Shown: positions 22,836 to 32,402, counted from the first letter of the stretch. The stretch is DNA of 64,000 bases from Nitrospira sp. (GCA_005116745.1 SWDS01000009.1:187509-251508), one strand, 5' to 3'. The notes: generated from the sequence alone by a model not told the origin. A program made the numbers and translations.

Positions 22836-23482
22836 CTGTGTCGTTTCAACTGGTGTGCCTGCTGATGCTGGCGACCATGCCTGCGATGCCCGCGTATGCC
22901 GGGAGCTCCAACATCGTCTCCGTTCCGACTCTGGGCGTACAGGGTGAGGGACTTCCCGGTGTTGTGAACTACATCTTAGTCCAGCTCGATCACGTTGCCT
23001 CGCAAGATGGCCCTACCATTCAGTTCAATGAAGTCAACTTGGGGGGAGGGTCCCGCGTCGGTGAAGAATGGAAAGAGGGAGCCCGTCGAGCCGTGCGAGC
23101 CGTGCTCCATGCCGTGGGTGACAGCGGGCATGATTGGATGATCACGATCAAAAATCGCTCCGCGACGTCCTTGACCGACGGGATGAGCGCCAGCGCCGCC
23201 GTTGCCGTGGCAATCATGGCAGCCCATCGAGGAGGCGTGCTCAGATCGGATATGGTGTTATCCGGCCAGATCAGACCAGATGGTCGCTTAGACGTGGTCG
23301 GAGGGTTACCCGTAAAAATCGAGGCCGCCGCGAACGCGCATTACCGAGCCATCATCGTTCCGCTGGATCAGGGACTCACGGCGGACTGGATGAGCTCGAC
23401 GGATGTGGCCTCTCGCAGGAGGGTTCAGCTCATTCAAGCGGGCACACTCGATGAGGCTTACCAAGCCATGACGGTACGCTAG
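22823..23482 (+). CDS. Secreted stand-alone Lon-type (S16) serine protease domain
   Basis: This 219-aa protein has a GTG start inside the 3' end of the Rieske gene. The N-terminus is a signal peptide ending MPAYAG. Residues ~45-215 form a Lon proteolytic domain: DGMSASAAVAVAIMAA with nucleophile Ser122, then LSGQIRPDGRLDVVGGLPVKIEAA with Lys165. The 43-residue Ser-Lys spacing equals that of E. coli Lon (Ser679/Lys722). There is no ATPase or substrate-binding domain, so it is an ATP-independent periplasmic relative. Overlap with the Rieske gene suggests a shared transcript; a link in function is unproven. Confidence 0.8.
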   Translation: MAKLTVSFQLVCLLMLATMPAMPAYAGSSNIVSVPTLGVQGEGLPGVVNYILVQLDHVASQDGPTIQFNEVNLGGGSRVGEEWKEGARRAVRAVLHAVGDSGHDWMITIKNRSATSLTDGMSASAAVAVAIMAAHRGGVLRSDMVLSGQIRPDGRLDVVGGLPVKIEAAANAHYRAIIVPLDQGLTADWMSSTDVASRRRVQLIQAGTLDEAYQAMTVR

Positions 23483-25488
23483 CCGTCGCCCTTATTCGCG
23501 ACAATAAATCCCATCGCTCGCCTGATCTCATCGCGCGCTCCGAGCAGGACCACAATATCACCGGCGAGGAGCGTGGTTTTCTCCGACGGATTGGATTCTG
23601 TCACGCCGCTTCTGGTCAAGGCAATGATGGACGCACCCGTCCGTGGCCGTAGTGCCAATTGGACGATCGTCTTTCCTGCGGCCGGTGAGTCCTCCTCGAT
23701 TCGACAGGTTTCCACTTCGACGTCAGCGAGGGTTCCGCCTCGAAGGTGGTGGGCCAGTTCGGGAAGCTCACTCCGGCGGAGGAGCGCGTATCCCTCACGA
23801 CGCACTTGTTCCGCTTTTCGCATGACGAAATCTTGCGGCATGTTGTAGGTGCGGAGGACGAGGGCAAAGATTTCAATCGACGTTTCAAATTCTTCTGGCA
23901 CGACATCGTCGGCACCTAGCTGATGGAGCTCCTCTAGCTCACGCAAATAACGGGTTCTCACAACGATATGAATCTTTGGGTTCAAGGCTCGGGCCACCTG
24001 GACGGTTCGGCGGGCCATGAATGGATCGGAGATTGCGATGACCAGGACCCGCGCATCGTCGATTTTTACATGCCGCAGCACATTTGGATTCGTCGCATCG
24101 CCATAATAGAGCGGCAAGCCATGGGCAGCCTCGCGCTGCACTATGTCACCATCCAGATCTAAGGCGATATGTGGCACTTCCGTCTCGCTCAAGACTCGAG
24201 CGAGGTTGCGCCCATTCAACCCATACCCCACGATAATCACATGGTCCTTGATGCGGAGATGCCGTCCTTCCGCCTCAAGCACATGGGCGGTGGTCTGTCC
24301 GGGAAACCAGTGGCGAAGGCGTTGCACGGCTTCAACGCGTCGCGCGAGATGTGGGGACCACTGCATGAGAAGTGGTGTGATGATCATAGAGCAAATCGAG
24401 ACCGCCAGAAAGATTTGGTAGGGGGGGCCAGACAAGAGCTTATTCTCCAGACCAACTTGTGCCAGGATAAAGCTGAACTCACCCACCTGCGCGAGGGCAA
24501 TGCCGGTCATGACGGCGGATCGGGGTGGGATGGAGACTGCTAAGACGGCTCCCGTTCCAGCGATAAATTTGACAAGCAGGACGAGGAGCAACACACCGGT
24601 TACGACGAGCGGATACTCCAGCAGAATCCGCCAATCCATCAGGATGCCGATCGAGACAAAGAACAGACTGTTGAAACTGTCGCGAAAGGGTAGCACTTCG
24701 GCAATGGCTTGGTGGCTGTATTCCGATTCGGAAATCACGAGTCCGGCGATGAACGCTCCGAGAGCAAGTGAGAGTCCGCTGAGAGAGGTCAACCAAGCAA
24801 TGCCGAGGCACATAACAATGATGGTCAACAAAAAGAGTTCCCGGCTTCGGCTGCGAACGATGTGTTCAAGGAGTCTCGGGACCGCATACCATGCAGCCGC
24901 GACGATGCACGCGACCACCACCAGAGACTTGCCCAACGAGAACAGCACGGGCGTCAGCGTGCCCCCATCGGGACTGGCGAGAATGGGTGTCAGTAAGATC
25001 ATAGGGACGACGGCCAGATCTTGGAAGACCAGAATGCCGATGGTAGCTCGTCCGTGAGGAGAATCGCTGTCTCCGTTGGCGGCCAACGCCTTCAACACAA
25101 TGGCCGTGCTGCTCAGTGAGAGCAGAAAGCCCCAGAAGATCGCCTGCGAGGCTGGTAACCCGACCAACATCCCGCCGAGCCACGTGATCACGATGACTCC
25201 CCCGACTTGGATCGGAGCGGCAATCAGGAGCAGCCGACGAAGTGAGGTCAGTTGCCTCAGCGAGAATTCAATGCCGATGGTAAACAGCAGCAACACGATG
25301 CCGATTTCCGCCAGCACTTGTACCGTCGCGATGTCAGAAATCAGATTGAGCCCATGGGGGCCGATCAACGCTCCGGCGACGAGAAACCCGGCGATGGACG
25401 GCAGTCGGAATTGATGAAACAGAAACACCACGGCGATGGAGACGGTGTAGATCAGCAGTAAATTGCCGAGTACGCTGTAATCAGTCAT
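23479..25488 (-). CDS. Monovalent cation:proton antiporter-2 (Kef-type) with TrkA domains
   Basis: This 669-aa protein is taken from the ATG at 25488. About a dozen N-terminal transmembrane helices form the Na/H exchanger fold (HQFRLPSIAGFLVAGALIGPHGL, SLSSTAIVLKAL, FFVSIGILMDW). A TrkA-N nucleotide-binding domain follows (HVIIVGYGLNGRNLARVLSE) and a TrkA-C domain (GKTIVQLALRPRTGASIIALTR). Kef-type proteins export K+ or exchange cations for protons and are gated by NAD(H) or glutathione. It overlaps the 3' end of the S16 protease gene tail to tail. Confidence 0.9.
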   Translation of the reverse strand: MTDYSVLGNLLLIYTVSIAVVFLFHQFRLPSIAGFLVAGALIGPHGLNLISDIATVQVLAEIGIVLLLFTIGIEFSLRQLTSLRRLLLIAAPIQVGGVIVITWLGGMLVGLPASQAIFWGFLLSLSSTAIVLKALAANGDSDSPHGRATIGILVFQDLAVVPMILLTPILASPDGGTLTPVLFSLGKSLVVVACIVAAAWYAVPRLLEHIVRSRSRELFLLTIIVMCLGIAWLTSLSGLSLALGAFIAGLVISESEYSHQAIAEVLPFRDSFNSLFFVSIGILMDWRILLEYPLVVTGVLLLVLLVKFIAGTGAVLAVSIPPRSAVMTGIALAQVGEFSFILAQVGLENKLLSGPPYQIFLAVSICSMIITPLLMQWSPHLARRVEAVQRLRHWFPGQTTAHVLEAEGRHLRIKDHVIIVGYGLNGRNLARVLSETEVPHIALDLDGDIVQREAAHGLPLYYGDATNPNVLRHVKIDDARVLVIAISDPFMARRTVQVARALNPKIHIVVRTRYLRELEELHQLGADDVVPEEFETSIEIFALVLRTYNMPQDFVMRKAEQVRREGYALLRRSELPELAHHLRGGTLADVEVETCRIEEDSPAAGKTIVQLALRPRTGASIIALTRSGVTESNPSEKTTLLAGDIVVLLGARDEIRRAMGFIVANKGDG

Positions 25489-25946
25489 AACGAGTTGTAT
25501 CTCGTTGTGTGTTGTGCCTGACACCGATTCGGAACCTGGCGATCCAACGATCTGTCGAGGCTGGAGTCGGTCATCGCCATAAGAAGTCCTTTACGCCGAT
25601 CGGTAGATACGCAGGATACCTGAGGTTTGTACACCGGACAAGGCAAAGCCGCATGTTCCTATGCTCTTTTCTTTAAAAAGGCACTCGTTCGGCGTTTGGA
25701 GTGAGGGCGATTCCGCCGGCCTCCGGTGCGTGGCGATGAATGCCTGAATCATGAATCCACGATGCCTATCGTTGGCCCTGATCAGTTGATCAATCGTGGC
25801 TAAGCCGCTCCAGTCTTGGAGTTCTCCCCCTAAAGAGGCATAGACCGACGAATAAAGTATTGGGTAGGGTGCAGGCACAGCTTCATAGGAATGACCACGA
25901 GTGACGAGGCACTGAGTGCCGTCGCCACCGGATTTGGAGGTGCCCC
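25489..25946. other. Gap without confident gene
   Basis: 458 bp between the divergent antiporter and secreted-protein genes. A minus-strand frame at 25591-25878 (95 codons) has no ribosome-binding site or recognisable domain and is not called. The interval probably holds the two divergent promoters; I see no clear -35/-10 pair. Confidence 0.4.
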
Positions 25947-26510
25947 ATGCGGTCGACGCGGATGTTTACTTTCCTCGCTGCGATGCTGGCGGTGTTTTCC
26001 GCCGCTCCGGCATTCTCAGAGACTGAGTCCGAATCGGGGACGACTTGGGACTGTACCCAAACAGATGGCAGTTCAATCTACACGAACAAGGAGCGGGCTG
26101 GTTGTCGTGCCATGATGTTAAAGTCGCTTTCCGTCGTGCCTGATTTGGAGAAGATGCCGACAATTCCCAGAACCACGATCACCAGCGAACCCCAGTATCA
26201 GGTCCCTTCTTCCCAGGAACGTGCTTCTGGAGCAGGAGGACGTCAAGTGCCCGATTGGGCGCGTGACTGGCATGCGAGCAACACGTCTTCCGGCTCGGCA
26301 CAGGCTGAAGTGTGCATGTTATACATGGAATGGATACAACTTGTGCAGAAGACCCGTGGAGGGATGTTCTTCGGATCAGATCCATCCTATGGCGGGGATA
26401 TTACGGGACAGAATCAGAGAGGGCCAAGCTACGCTTTTTACGACAATACTCGCTATATGGCGCTCTCGAAGCTCTTCGGCAGGGGGTTTGTCCCGGTGGG
26501 GTGTTTCTAA
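25947..26510 (+). CDS. Secreted protein of unknown function
   Basis: This 187-aa protein starts at the ATG at 25947 after a good GGAGG. The signal peptide is FTFLAAMLAVFSAAPAFSET. Early mature residues (WDCTQTDGSSIYTNKERAGC) resemble the DUF4124 pattern of a cysteine-bounded domain with a SIYTNK strand. The rest is low in recognisable motifs and ends RGFVPVGCF with a further cysteine. It is likely periplasmic with disulfides. It converges with the epimerase gene. Confidence 0.6.
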   Translation: MRSTRMFTFLAAMLAVFSAAPAFSETESESGTTWDCTQTDGSSIYTNKERAGCRAMMLKSLSVVPDLEKMPTIPRTTITSEPQYQVPSSQERASGAGGRQVPDWARDWHASNTSSGSAQAEVCMLYMEWIQLVQKTRGGMFFGSDPSYGGDITGQNQRGPSYAFYDNTRYMALSKLFGRGFVPVGCF

Positions 26511-26529
26511 TACAACGTGGTCGAGTCCC

Positions 26530-27552
26530 TCACGCTCTGTAAAACTCGCGATACCACTTCACAAACTGGGGAATACCCACCTCGATCGGCGTGGTCGGCT
26601 TGAAGCCGACATCGTTGGTCAAATCATTGATGTCGGCATACGTTGCAGGGACGTCTCCAGGCTGTAACGGCATCAGTTTCTTCTCCGCCTTCTTCCCCAG
26701 CGATTGCTCCAATACCTCGATGAAGTGCAGCAGCTCGACCGGCTGATGGTTGCCGATGTTATAGATGCGCGCAGGAGCTGAGCTGGTTCCGGGATCTGGC
26801 TTCTCTCCTGACCATGCTGGATTAGCCGTCGCAGGATGATCCAGCGTCCGAATGACTCCCTCGACAATGTCGTCCACATAGGTAAAGTCGCGTTTCATCT
26901 TGCCGTGATTGAAGATTTCAATCGGTTGGTCCTCCAAAATGGCCTTCGTAAAGATGAAGAGGGCCATATCGGGGCGTCCCCAAGGTCCATAGACGGTAAA
27001 AAAGCGAAGGCCTGTGCAAGGCAGGTGATACAGATGCGCATAACAGTGGGCCATCAGCTCATTGGCTTTCTTACTGGCGGCATACAGTGAGACCGGATGG
27101 TCCACATTGTCATGCACGGAAAACGGCATAGACGTATTGCCGCCGTAAACAGAACTCGATGACGCATAGACGAGATGCTCGACCTGACTGTGCCGGCAGC
27201 CTTCCAGAATATTCATGAAGCCTTCGATGTTGCTCTCTGTATAAGCATGAGGGTTGACGAGGGAATAGCGCACGCCTGCTTGGGCTGCGAGATGAACGAC
27301 CCGCCGGATGGGTGTGTCGGCAAAGAGGTCCCGCATCCCTTGCCGGTTGGTGAGATCGAGTTTGACGAAGCTAAATCGTTCGTGCGGCGTCAATTGGGCG
27401 AGCCGAGCCTGTTTCAATCGCACATCGTAGTAGTCGTTGATATTGTCGAGGCCGATCACGTGATCGCCACGGTCCAAGAGGCGTTTGGCCACGTGAAACC
27501 CGATGAACCCCGCGGCGCCCGTGACAAGAATCGGCGGCTGCGTTCCAGTCAT
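26530..27552 (-). CDS. NAD-dependent sugar-nucleotide epimerase (UDP-glucuronate 4-epimerase type)
   Basis: This 340-aa extended SDR has the NAD motif [22 protein letters not shown] and the catalytic [27 protein letters not shown] and [16 protein letters not shown] are hallmarks of the UDP-glucuronate 4-epimerase (GAE) group. It would convert UDP-glucuronate to UDP-galacturonate for surface polysaccharide. No glycosyltransferases sit nearby. Its exact sugar is inferred from the motif set. Confidence 0.88.
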   Translation of the reverse strand: MTGTQPPILVTGAAGFIGFHVAKRLLDRGDHVIGLDNINDYYDVRLKQARLAQLTPHERFSFVKLDLTNRQGMRDLFADTPIRRVVHLAAQAGVRYSLVNPHAYTESNIEGFMNILEGCRHSQVEHLVYASSSSVYGGNTSMPFSVHDNVDHPVSLYAASKKANELMAHCYAHLYHLPCTGLRFFTVYGPWGRPDMALFIFTKAILEDQPIEIFNHGKMKRDFTYVDDIVEGVIRTLDHPATANPAWSGEKPDPGTSSAPARIYNIGNHQPVELLHFIEVLEQSLGKKAEKKLMPLQPGDVPATYADINDLTNDVGFKPTTPIEVGIPQFVKWYREFYRA

Positions 27553-27579
27553 ATCTACTCCTTTAAGAAAGAAAAGATG

Positions 27580-29202
27580 CTACCGTTTTTTGCCAGACTT
27601 CATAAACGGCGGATCGCCGTGATCCAACCGATATAGAGTCAGTGGAGCGAGGGCATTCCCCGCGGCAATCACTTCAAGCTCACGGTTATCCGCTATTCGG
27701 TACAGATCCAGCGCGTGAGCATAATGATATCGACATTCCTGCGAAGCAAGAAGGTCTTTCAATTTCTCCGGTGGTTCCCAGTGTGCCGTCAAGAGCGCCG
27801 TTCTGGCGGGATTGCGGCGGCTGAACATGAAGGATAAGTGATCGGGGTACCAGTCAGCTCCACCGGTGGCGTAGGACACAAACAACCGTGCGTGGGCGGC
27901 CGCGCAGACGTCGGCTAAATACGCGTTCGTAAGATAACCGTTTTCGCCGACATCCAACCATGTGCCTGGGTGGGAGAGGGAGGCATGGGCGGCATGGCTC
28001 CGGATCTCACGTAGCTGCTGTTGTGAGGCGAACACCAGCGGAATCGGTCCGTATCGCCCGACCAATTGTTGAATGACATTGTCCTTGAGGGCGGATCGGC
28101 CATCGTTCGTCGGGCCGCTGTCCGCATGAACAAGCACATTGTATCCCCGATCCGAGATCAGGTAGCAATTCCGTGGCATGTTCAAGTCGCAAGGGTCCTC
28201 GCCATAGAAAGGTACGGACACGACCGCGCCACCTTCAAAGGCCCAGCTTTCGCCGTGCGCGAGCTCGATGACGTGCTCAAACCCTAATTCTGCTAGCAGC
28301 CCGTGATAATCGAAGAACAACTGCGTTCGATTACGCCGACTGGGCACAATGATTGGTGTGTCTTTCGGTAAATGGAGCAAAGTACGGGGATCGACGTGGT
28401 CATCGTGATCGTGGGTCAAGAACACCGCGGCAGGTCTTGGTAAGAGCCCTCCCCAAAGCGATGGTATCGATGACTCGGCGAACCACGGCAAAAGCCATGG
28501 GTCGAAGAGGAATATGGTCTCACGTTGTCGGTAGAGCAGGGCCGCGTGCCCCAGGTGGACCGTGTCCTGATCCTGAACGACATCGAACCAGTGTCGGCTT
28601 ATCGAAGCGGTGGCCGACGTGATCAAGCATCCCTGCAGCTGCAGGAGATCGAGGAGTCTCGTCAGTAGGCCCTGTGAGTCACGCGGTAGTGCTGACACCA
28701 CGGCGCGAATCTCGTCGGCCGTATGCGTCCCCTCGAGCTGGCCGAGTAATCTCCCAACGGCGGGGCCTAGGGGAAGTTGATTGAACCCGAACGGGATCGC
28801 TTGGTGATTGATCGCATGAAAGATGCGGAGCCCACCGTTGGTCACAGTTGCGGACTTGGTTGGATCAGTCGGGAAGTCCCACTGAAAGGTTCCGTCCGGT
28901 TGCCGGCCACAGTGAATGTGTTGTCTCAGGTAAGGCCGCGCGTTGACTAGCTCGGCATACGCATCTTCCAGACGGTGCCGACGATCGGGATCATCAAACG
29001 GCGCACGTTTGGAGAAGACATCGCTGATCGCCGTGTCAATTGCGCTGGAGAGGAGACTATGGGCCTCCTGGAGACTGGCAACGACCTCCGGCGCCACACC
29101 ACCGATGAAGGGGAAGGGACCCGGCGGCTCGGCACTCTCCAGTTGCACCCAACACCAGGGGGCGAGACTCACGTAGTGATTATTGGGAATGCCGGTCCAC
29201 AT
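27580..29202 (-). CDS. MBL-fold metallohydrolase with N-terminal PqqD-like winged-helix segment
   Basis: In this 540-aa protein, residues ~216-430 are a metallo-beta-lactamase fold with THDHDDHVD at 263-271 (HxHxDH). NMPRNCYLISDRGYNVLVHADSG follows. Residues ~143-193 (GPAVGRLLGQLEGTHTADEI then LLTRLLDLLQLQGCLI) look like a PqqD/RiPP-recognition winged helix. The first ~140 residues are unassigned. The combination suggests a hydrolase that binds a peptide, as PqqB/PqqD do, but no precursor peptide or radical-SAM gene is visible. The MBL call is firm; the PqqD likeness is by eye. Confidence 0.75.
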   Translation of the reverse strand: MWTGIPNNHYVSLAPWCWVQLESAEPPGPFPFIGGVAPEVVASLQEAHSLLSSAIDTAISDVFSKRAPFDDPDRRHRLEDAYAELVNARPYLRQHIHCGRQPDGTFQWDFPTDPTKSATVTNGGLRIFHAINHQAIPFGFNQLPLGPAVGRLLGQLEGTHTADEIRAVVSALPRDSQGLLTRLLDLLQLQGCLITSATASISRHWFDVVQDQDTVHLGHAALLYRQRETIFLFDPWLLPWFAESSIPSLWGGLLPRPAAVFLTHDHDDHVDPRTLLHLPKDTPIIVPSRRNRTQLFFDYHGLLAELGFEHVIELAHGESWAFEGGAVVSVPFYGEDPCDLNMPRNCYLISDRGYNVLVHADSGPTNDGRSALKDNVIQQLVGRYGPIPLVFASQQQLREIRSHAAHASLSHPGTWLDVGENGYLTNAYLADVCAAAHARLFVSYATGGADWYPDHLSFMFSRRNPARTALLTAHWEPPEKLKDLLASQECRYHYAHALDLYRIADNRELEVIAAGNALAPLTLYRLDHGDPPFMKSGKKR

Positions 29203-29207
29203 GGGGT

Positions 29208-29684
29208 TTAAAGGTTGGTACTGAAGCGCAGCCTACTGATCGCCGGTTCATAGAGCGCTTGGATCGCGTTGCCGTCAGGATCGGAAAAATAGAATGAATA
29301 ACTACCGTCCCGGTGCTGCTTCGGTTCTTTCATGATATGCCCGCCCATTGATGCGATCTTGGGGGCGATGTGTTGGTACAGCTGATCGACTGCTCCTGGG
29401 CTGTCGCAAATCACGCCCATGTGATCGAGTAGTTGGGTTTTCGTACGATCGTAAGAATCCATTTCACTCTTTGAGATCTGATGAAGGGCCAGGTTGTCGA
29501 CCCCAGAGCTGAAGTAGACGTTCTCTGAGTCCGGTTCCCACACCGCCTGAAAGCCGAGTAGCTCTTCATAGAAACGACGAGATCGAGAAAGATCGAGCAC
29601 GCGCAGTGCGAGATGGCGAAGGCCGCGATGGAGTGGAGTTGTCATAGCAAGCAACTTGTTCGTCAATGGATCCGAAGTTTCCAT
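29208..29684 (-). CDS. VOC-family (glyoxalase/dioxygenase fold) protein
   Basis: This 158-aa protein has two beta-alpha-beta-beta-beta modules of the vicinal-oxygen-chelate fold: LRHLALRVLDLSRSRRFYEELLGF and later FYFSDPDGNAIQALYEP. Metal ligands are probably the His in HLAL and the later Glu. The substrate is unknown. An internal ATG at 29645 may be the true start, as neither start has a good ribosome-binding site. It sits 5 bp before the MBL gene on the same strand, so the two may be co-transcribed. Confidence 0.8.
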   Translation of the reverse strand: METSDPLTNKLLAMTTPLHRGLRHLALRVLDLSRSRRFYEELLGFQAVWEPDSENVYFSSGVDNLALHQISKSEMDSYDRTKTQLLDHMGVICDSPGAVDQLYQHIAPKIASMGGHIMKEPKQHRDGSYSFYFSDPDGNAIQALYEPAISRLRFSTNL

Positions 29685-29766
29685 AGTAGGGAGATGACTG
29701 CCAGGCCGTCAATGGGAAATCAGCTCCAGCTTAAGGAGTGATGGCTATGGTACGATCAGTACATCT

Positions 29767-30594
29767 ATGGCATTCAATGGAATGACAGTTGCGGCGTTCG
29801 AACGTCGGATGGCCACCGAGATCACCCGGCTGATCGAGCGGTACGGCGGACGACCGCTGGTTGTTCCTGTGCTGCGAGAGATCCCGCTGGAAGACAATCA
29901 GGCAGCGCTGGAGTTCGGGGCGCAGCTCATGGCTGGGCGCATTGATCTGCTTATTCTACTGACGGGGGTGGGTACCACCTCGCTGGTTGATCTGTTAAAA
30001 ACTCGCTATCCCTGGGCGTCGCTTCTGATGGCCCTCCAACAGACGACGATTATTACACGGGGACCGAAGCCAGTTGCAGCCATCAAGGCGGTTGGTCTTC
30101 AGCCAACCATCACGGTGCCGGAACCGAACACCTGGGTCGATCTGGTTTCGGCTTTGGATCAGCATTGTCCCGTGAAAGGATTGCGAGTGGCTGTACAAGA
30201 GTATGGGGTCTCAAACCCTGATCTGTTGAGCGCACTGGAGCAGCGAGGAGCAGAGGTCTTCCCAGTTCCGATCTACAAATGGACTTTACCGGAAGATCTT
30301 GGCCCAGTTCGTCATGCACTCGATGAGATCATCGCTGGGCGTGTGCATGCGCTGCTGATCATGAACGCTGCGCAGGTGGATCATGTCATGCTGGTGTTGG
30401 AACAGGATGGAAAGATCGAGTCGTTTCGAGCAGCATTGCAGAAGATGCTCGTCGCATCGATCGGTCCCATTGCCAGTGAACGGCTGCGTCATCATGGCTG
30501 GCCGGTCGTCTTCGAGCCGTCACATCCAAAGATGGGGACCTTGATCAAAGAAGTGTCGGAGCGAGCCAATCCATGCAATGAATCAACACGTTGA
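29767..30594 (+). CDS. hemD: Uroporphyrinogen-III synthase (HemD family)
   Basis: This 275-aa protein folds into the two-domain HEM4 pattern: MATEITRLIERYGGRPLVVPVLREI, LLILLTGVGTTSLVDLL, VAVQEYGVSNPDLLSALEQRGAEVFPVPIYKW and MLVASIGPIASERLRHHG. It cyclises hydroxymethylbilane to uroporphyrinogen III for heme, siroheme and related pigments. No other hem genes are adjacent. The sequence is divergent, as usual for this family, but the two VxxxxY/VPVY halves are clear. Confidence 0.85.
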   Translation: MAFNGMTVAAFERRMATEITRLIERYGGRPLVVPVLREIPLEDNQAALEFGAQLMAGRIDLLILLTGVGTTSLVDLLKTRYPWASLLMALQQTTIITRGPKPVAAIKAVGLQPTITVPEPNTWVDLVSALDQHCPVKGLRVAVQEYGVSNPDLLSALEQRGAEVFPVPIYKWTLPEDLGPVRHALDEIIAGRVHALLIMNAAQVDHVMLVLEQDGKIESFRAALQKMLVASIGPIASERLRHHGWPVVFEPSHPKMGTLIKEVSERANPCNESTR

Positions 30595-30637
30595 TCACAG
30601 TGGTATCGTGAGAAGCATCCCACCTGGTCCTGGTATC

Positions 30638-30848
30638 TTACCCCAGAATGTCTACTTTGACGTGGCGATGCCCACGTCGGATGCAGTATCGGCGAAAGTC
30701 GGCAAGATCGAGCGTAAATACTTTTGTGATGCGCAGCGATTCCGCTGCAACCATGACCGACGCATCGGTGAGATCCATCGGGTGATCTCCATATTGTTCC
30801 ATCAGCTCGAAGGCTCGTGCTGCTGCTGTGTGGTCCATACACCTTGAG
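30638..30848 (-). pseudogene. C-terminal remnant of a PIN-domain (VapC-like) toxin
   Basis: The minus-strand frame gives ARAFELMEQYGDHPMDLTDA, SVMVAAESLRITKVFTLDL and ADFRRYCIRRGHRHVKV. That is the second half of a PIN domain, with acidic residues DLTDAS and TLDLADF. The N-terminal ~65 residues with the first catalytic aspartate are missing, and the frame runs into the left inverted repeat of the IS30 element. It is therefore a toxin truncated at the insertion. Confidence 0.75.
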
Positions 30849-31913
30849 TTCTAACTCCAAGTGCAACACTTCAAGCCCGGATGGGCTACGGTGTTGCCAT
30901 GCCCACGAGATCCTATCGACACCTGAGTGCCGAAGAACGTGAGACCGTCAGTCTGGGGCTGGCCCAAGGCCATTCGCTGTGGGCGCTGGCGCGGTGCTTG
31001 GGTCGGTCGCCCAGCACGGTGAGTCGCGAAGTGGCGCGTCATGTGACACGGGGCCGACCGTATCGAGCATGCAGGGCACACACGATCGCCTCCGGTCGAG
31101 CCTGTCAGCCGCGGCGCCGGCGGAAACTCGTGGATCCTTGGCTGTGGCAGTAGGTGCAGAACCATCTGGCTGAGGGCTGCTCGCCAGAGCAGATTGCCGG
31201 CCGCCTCCGACGCGCGTATCCTGGCGACATGAAGAAGCACTTCTCGGCAGAAACCCTCTATGCGGCGCTGTATGTGTTGCCACGTGGCACGTTGCGGAGC
31301 GCACTGCTGGCGTCGCTGCGTCAGGCGCGCAAGGCGCGTCGGCCTCGAGTGCGCGGCACGGATCGACGTGGCCAGATCCCTAATATGACGCCGATTGCTG
31401 AACGTCCGGCCGACGTGGCGACTCGCATCGTGCCGGGCCACTGGGAAGGCGACCTGATCAAGGGGGCACGCAATGGCTCGGCCGTCGGGATTCTGGTGGA
31501 GCGAACGACCCGCTTGGTCATTCTGGCCAGAATGGAGGGGACCGATGCGAGGAGTGCCCGCGAGGGGTTCACGAAGAAACTTCGGCACGTGCCTGCGCTG
31601 CTGCGCAACACGCTGACCGATGATCGCGGGAAAGAGATGGCCGAGCATGAACGCCTGACCGAACGCCTTGCGATCCAGGTCTTCTTCGCCGATCCCTACA
31701 GCCCGTGGCAACGCGGGACCAATGAGAACACCAACGGGTTGCGGCGCCAGTACTTACCCAAGGGCACGGACCTGTCGGGGTATACCCAGCGTGAGTTGAA
31801 TGCCATTGCTCATCGGTTGAATACGCGTCCCCGCAAATGTTTGGACTTCGCCACGCCCCTGGAGGTCTATGCGCACCTGCGCCATGATTCACCCGTTGCA
31901 CTTGGAACTTGAA
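30849..31913 (+). mobile_element. IS30-family insertion sequence
   Basis: About 1065 bp bounded by imperfect inverted repeats that share TTCCAAGTGCAAC-like ends (left TCTAACTCCAAGTGCAAC; right end reversed TTCAAGTTCCAAGTGCAAC). It carries an IS30 transposase with one in-frame stop. No target-site duplication was found, which hints at a later deletion or rearrangement at one side. It truncates a PIN toxin on the left, and an antitoxin remnant lies to the right. Confidence 0.85.
30899..31912 (+). pseudogene. IS30-family transposase interrupted by an amber codon
   Basis: The frame opens with RSYRHLSAEERETVSLGLAQ and an HTH (GRSPSTVSREVAR). It meets a TAG at 31151-31153 after DPWLWQ and then continues in the same frame with VQNHLAEGCSPEQIAGRL. 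The DDE core is preserved: GHWEGDLIKG, LTDDRGKEMAEHE and YSPWQRGTNENTNGLRRQYL. The full product would be about 338 residues. One nonsense change separates it from an intact enzyme, so the copy may be recently silenced. The stop codon lies in the right inverted repeat. Confidence 0.85.
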
Positions 31914-32004
31914 ACCGCCGGTTCATTACGGTTGGTCAGTATGGTCGGGTCTTGTATTGTGCATTGTGAGAGCCGAGTCGATTCTCGATGTTACGTCCCC
32001 AAAT

Positions 32005-32140
32005 CCAGACTGGCCAATAGGCCTGCCGCTCAGAGCAGCTGACGCATTTATGCCAGATGCAGGCTATCAGGCTTTGATAGGGGAGGCCTTCCTCGGCGGC
32101 GCGCTGTTTGAACAGCTCAAGGTCGGCGGTCGATAATAGA
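32005..32140 (-). pseudogene. Remnant of a CopG/BrnA-type antitoxin
   Basis: Minus-strand translation gives LLSTADLELFKQRAAEEGLP followed by YQSLIACIWHKCVS. This is the ribbon-helix-helix C-terminal part of CopG-type antitoxins (consensus DLE.-KRA.EEGIPYQTLI.SI.HKY.SG). A stop and frame loss precede it, no start codon is available, and the downstream end reads through. The 31914-32402 interval otherwise holds nothing clear. Confidence 0.65.
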
Positions 32141-32402
32141 AGAAGAAATTAAGGACGGGCAACTTCACCGCAGCCCTCAAAAGACTCAACACCAAGGTTC
32201 GGGCTGGATATGAAGAGATTGTGCTCTTCGTGTCGAATCCGACCGACGGGCTCACTGCTCCAACCACGCCGGAGGGCGTGTCGTTCAGGGCTGTTTCCAC
32301 CCTCAGCGCACACAGCGCTGGGTGACTAATCCCTCTATGTGTGGAAAAGCTTGGGAGCATTCGTTATCATGGCGATGGTTGGCTCTCTGGAGATCTCGAC
32401 CG

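Noticed and set aside
25591-25878. Minus-strand frame of 95 codons
   Set aside because: No ribosome-binding site, no domain and low-complexity composition; too weak to call.
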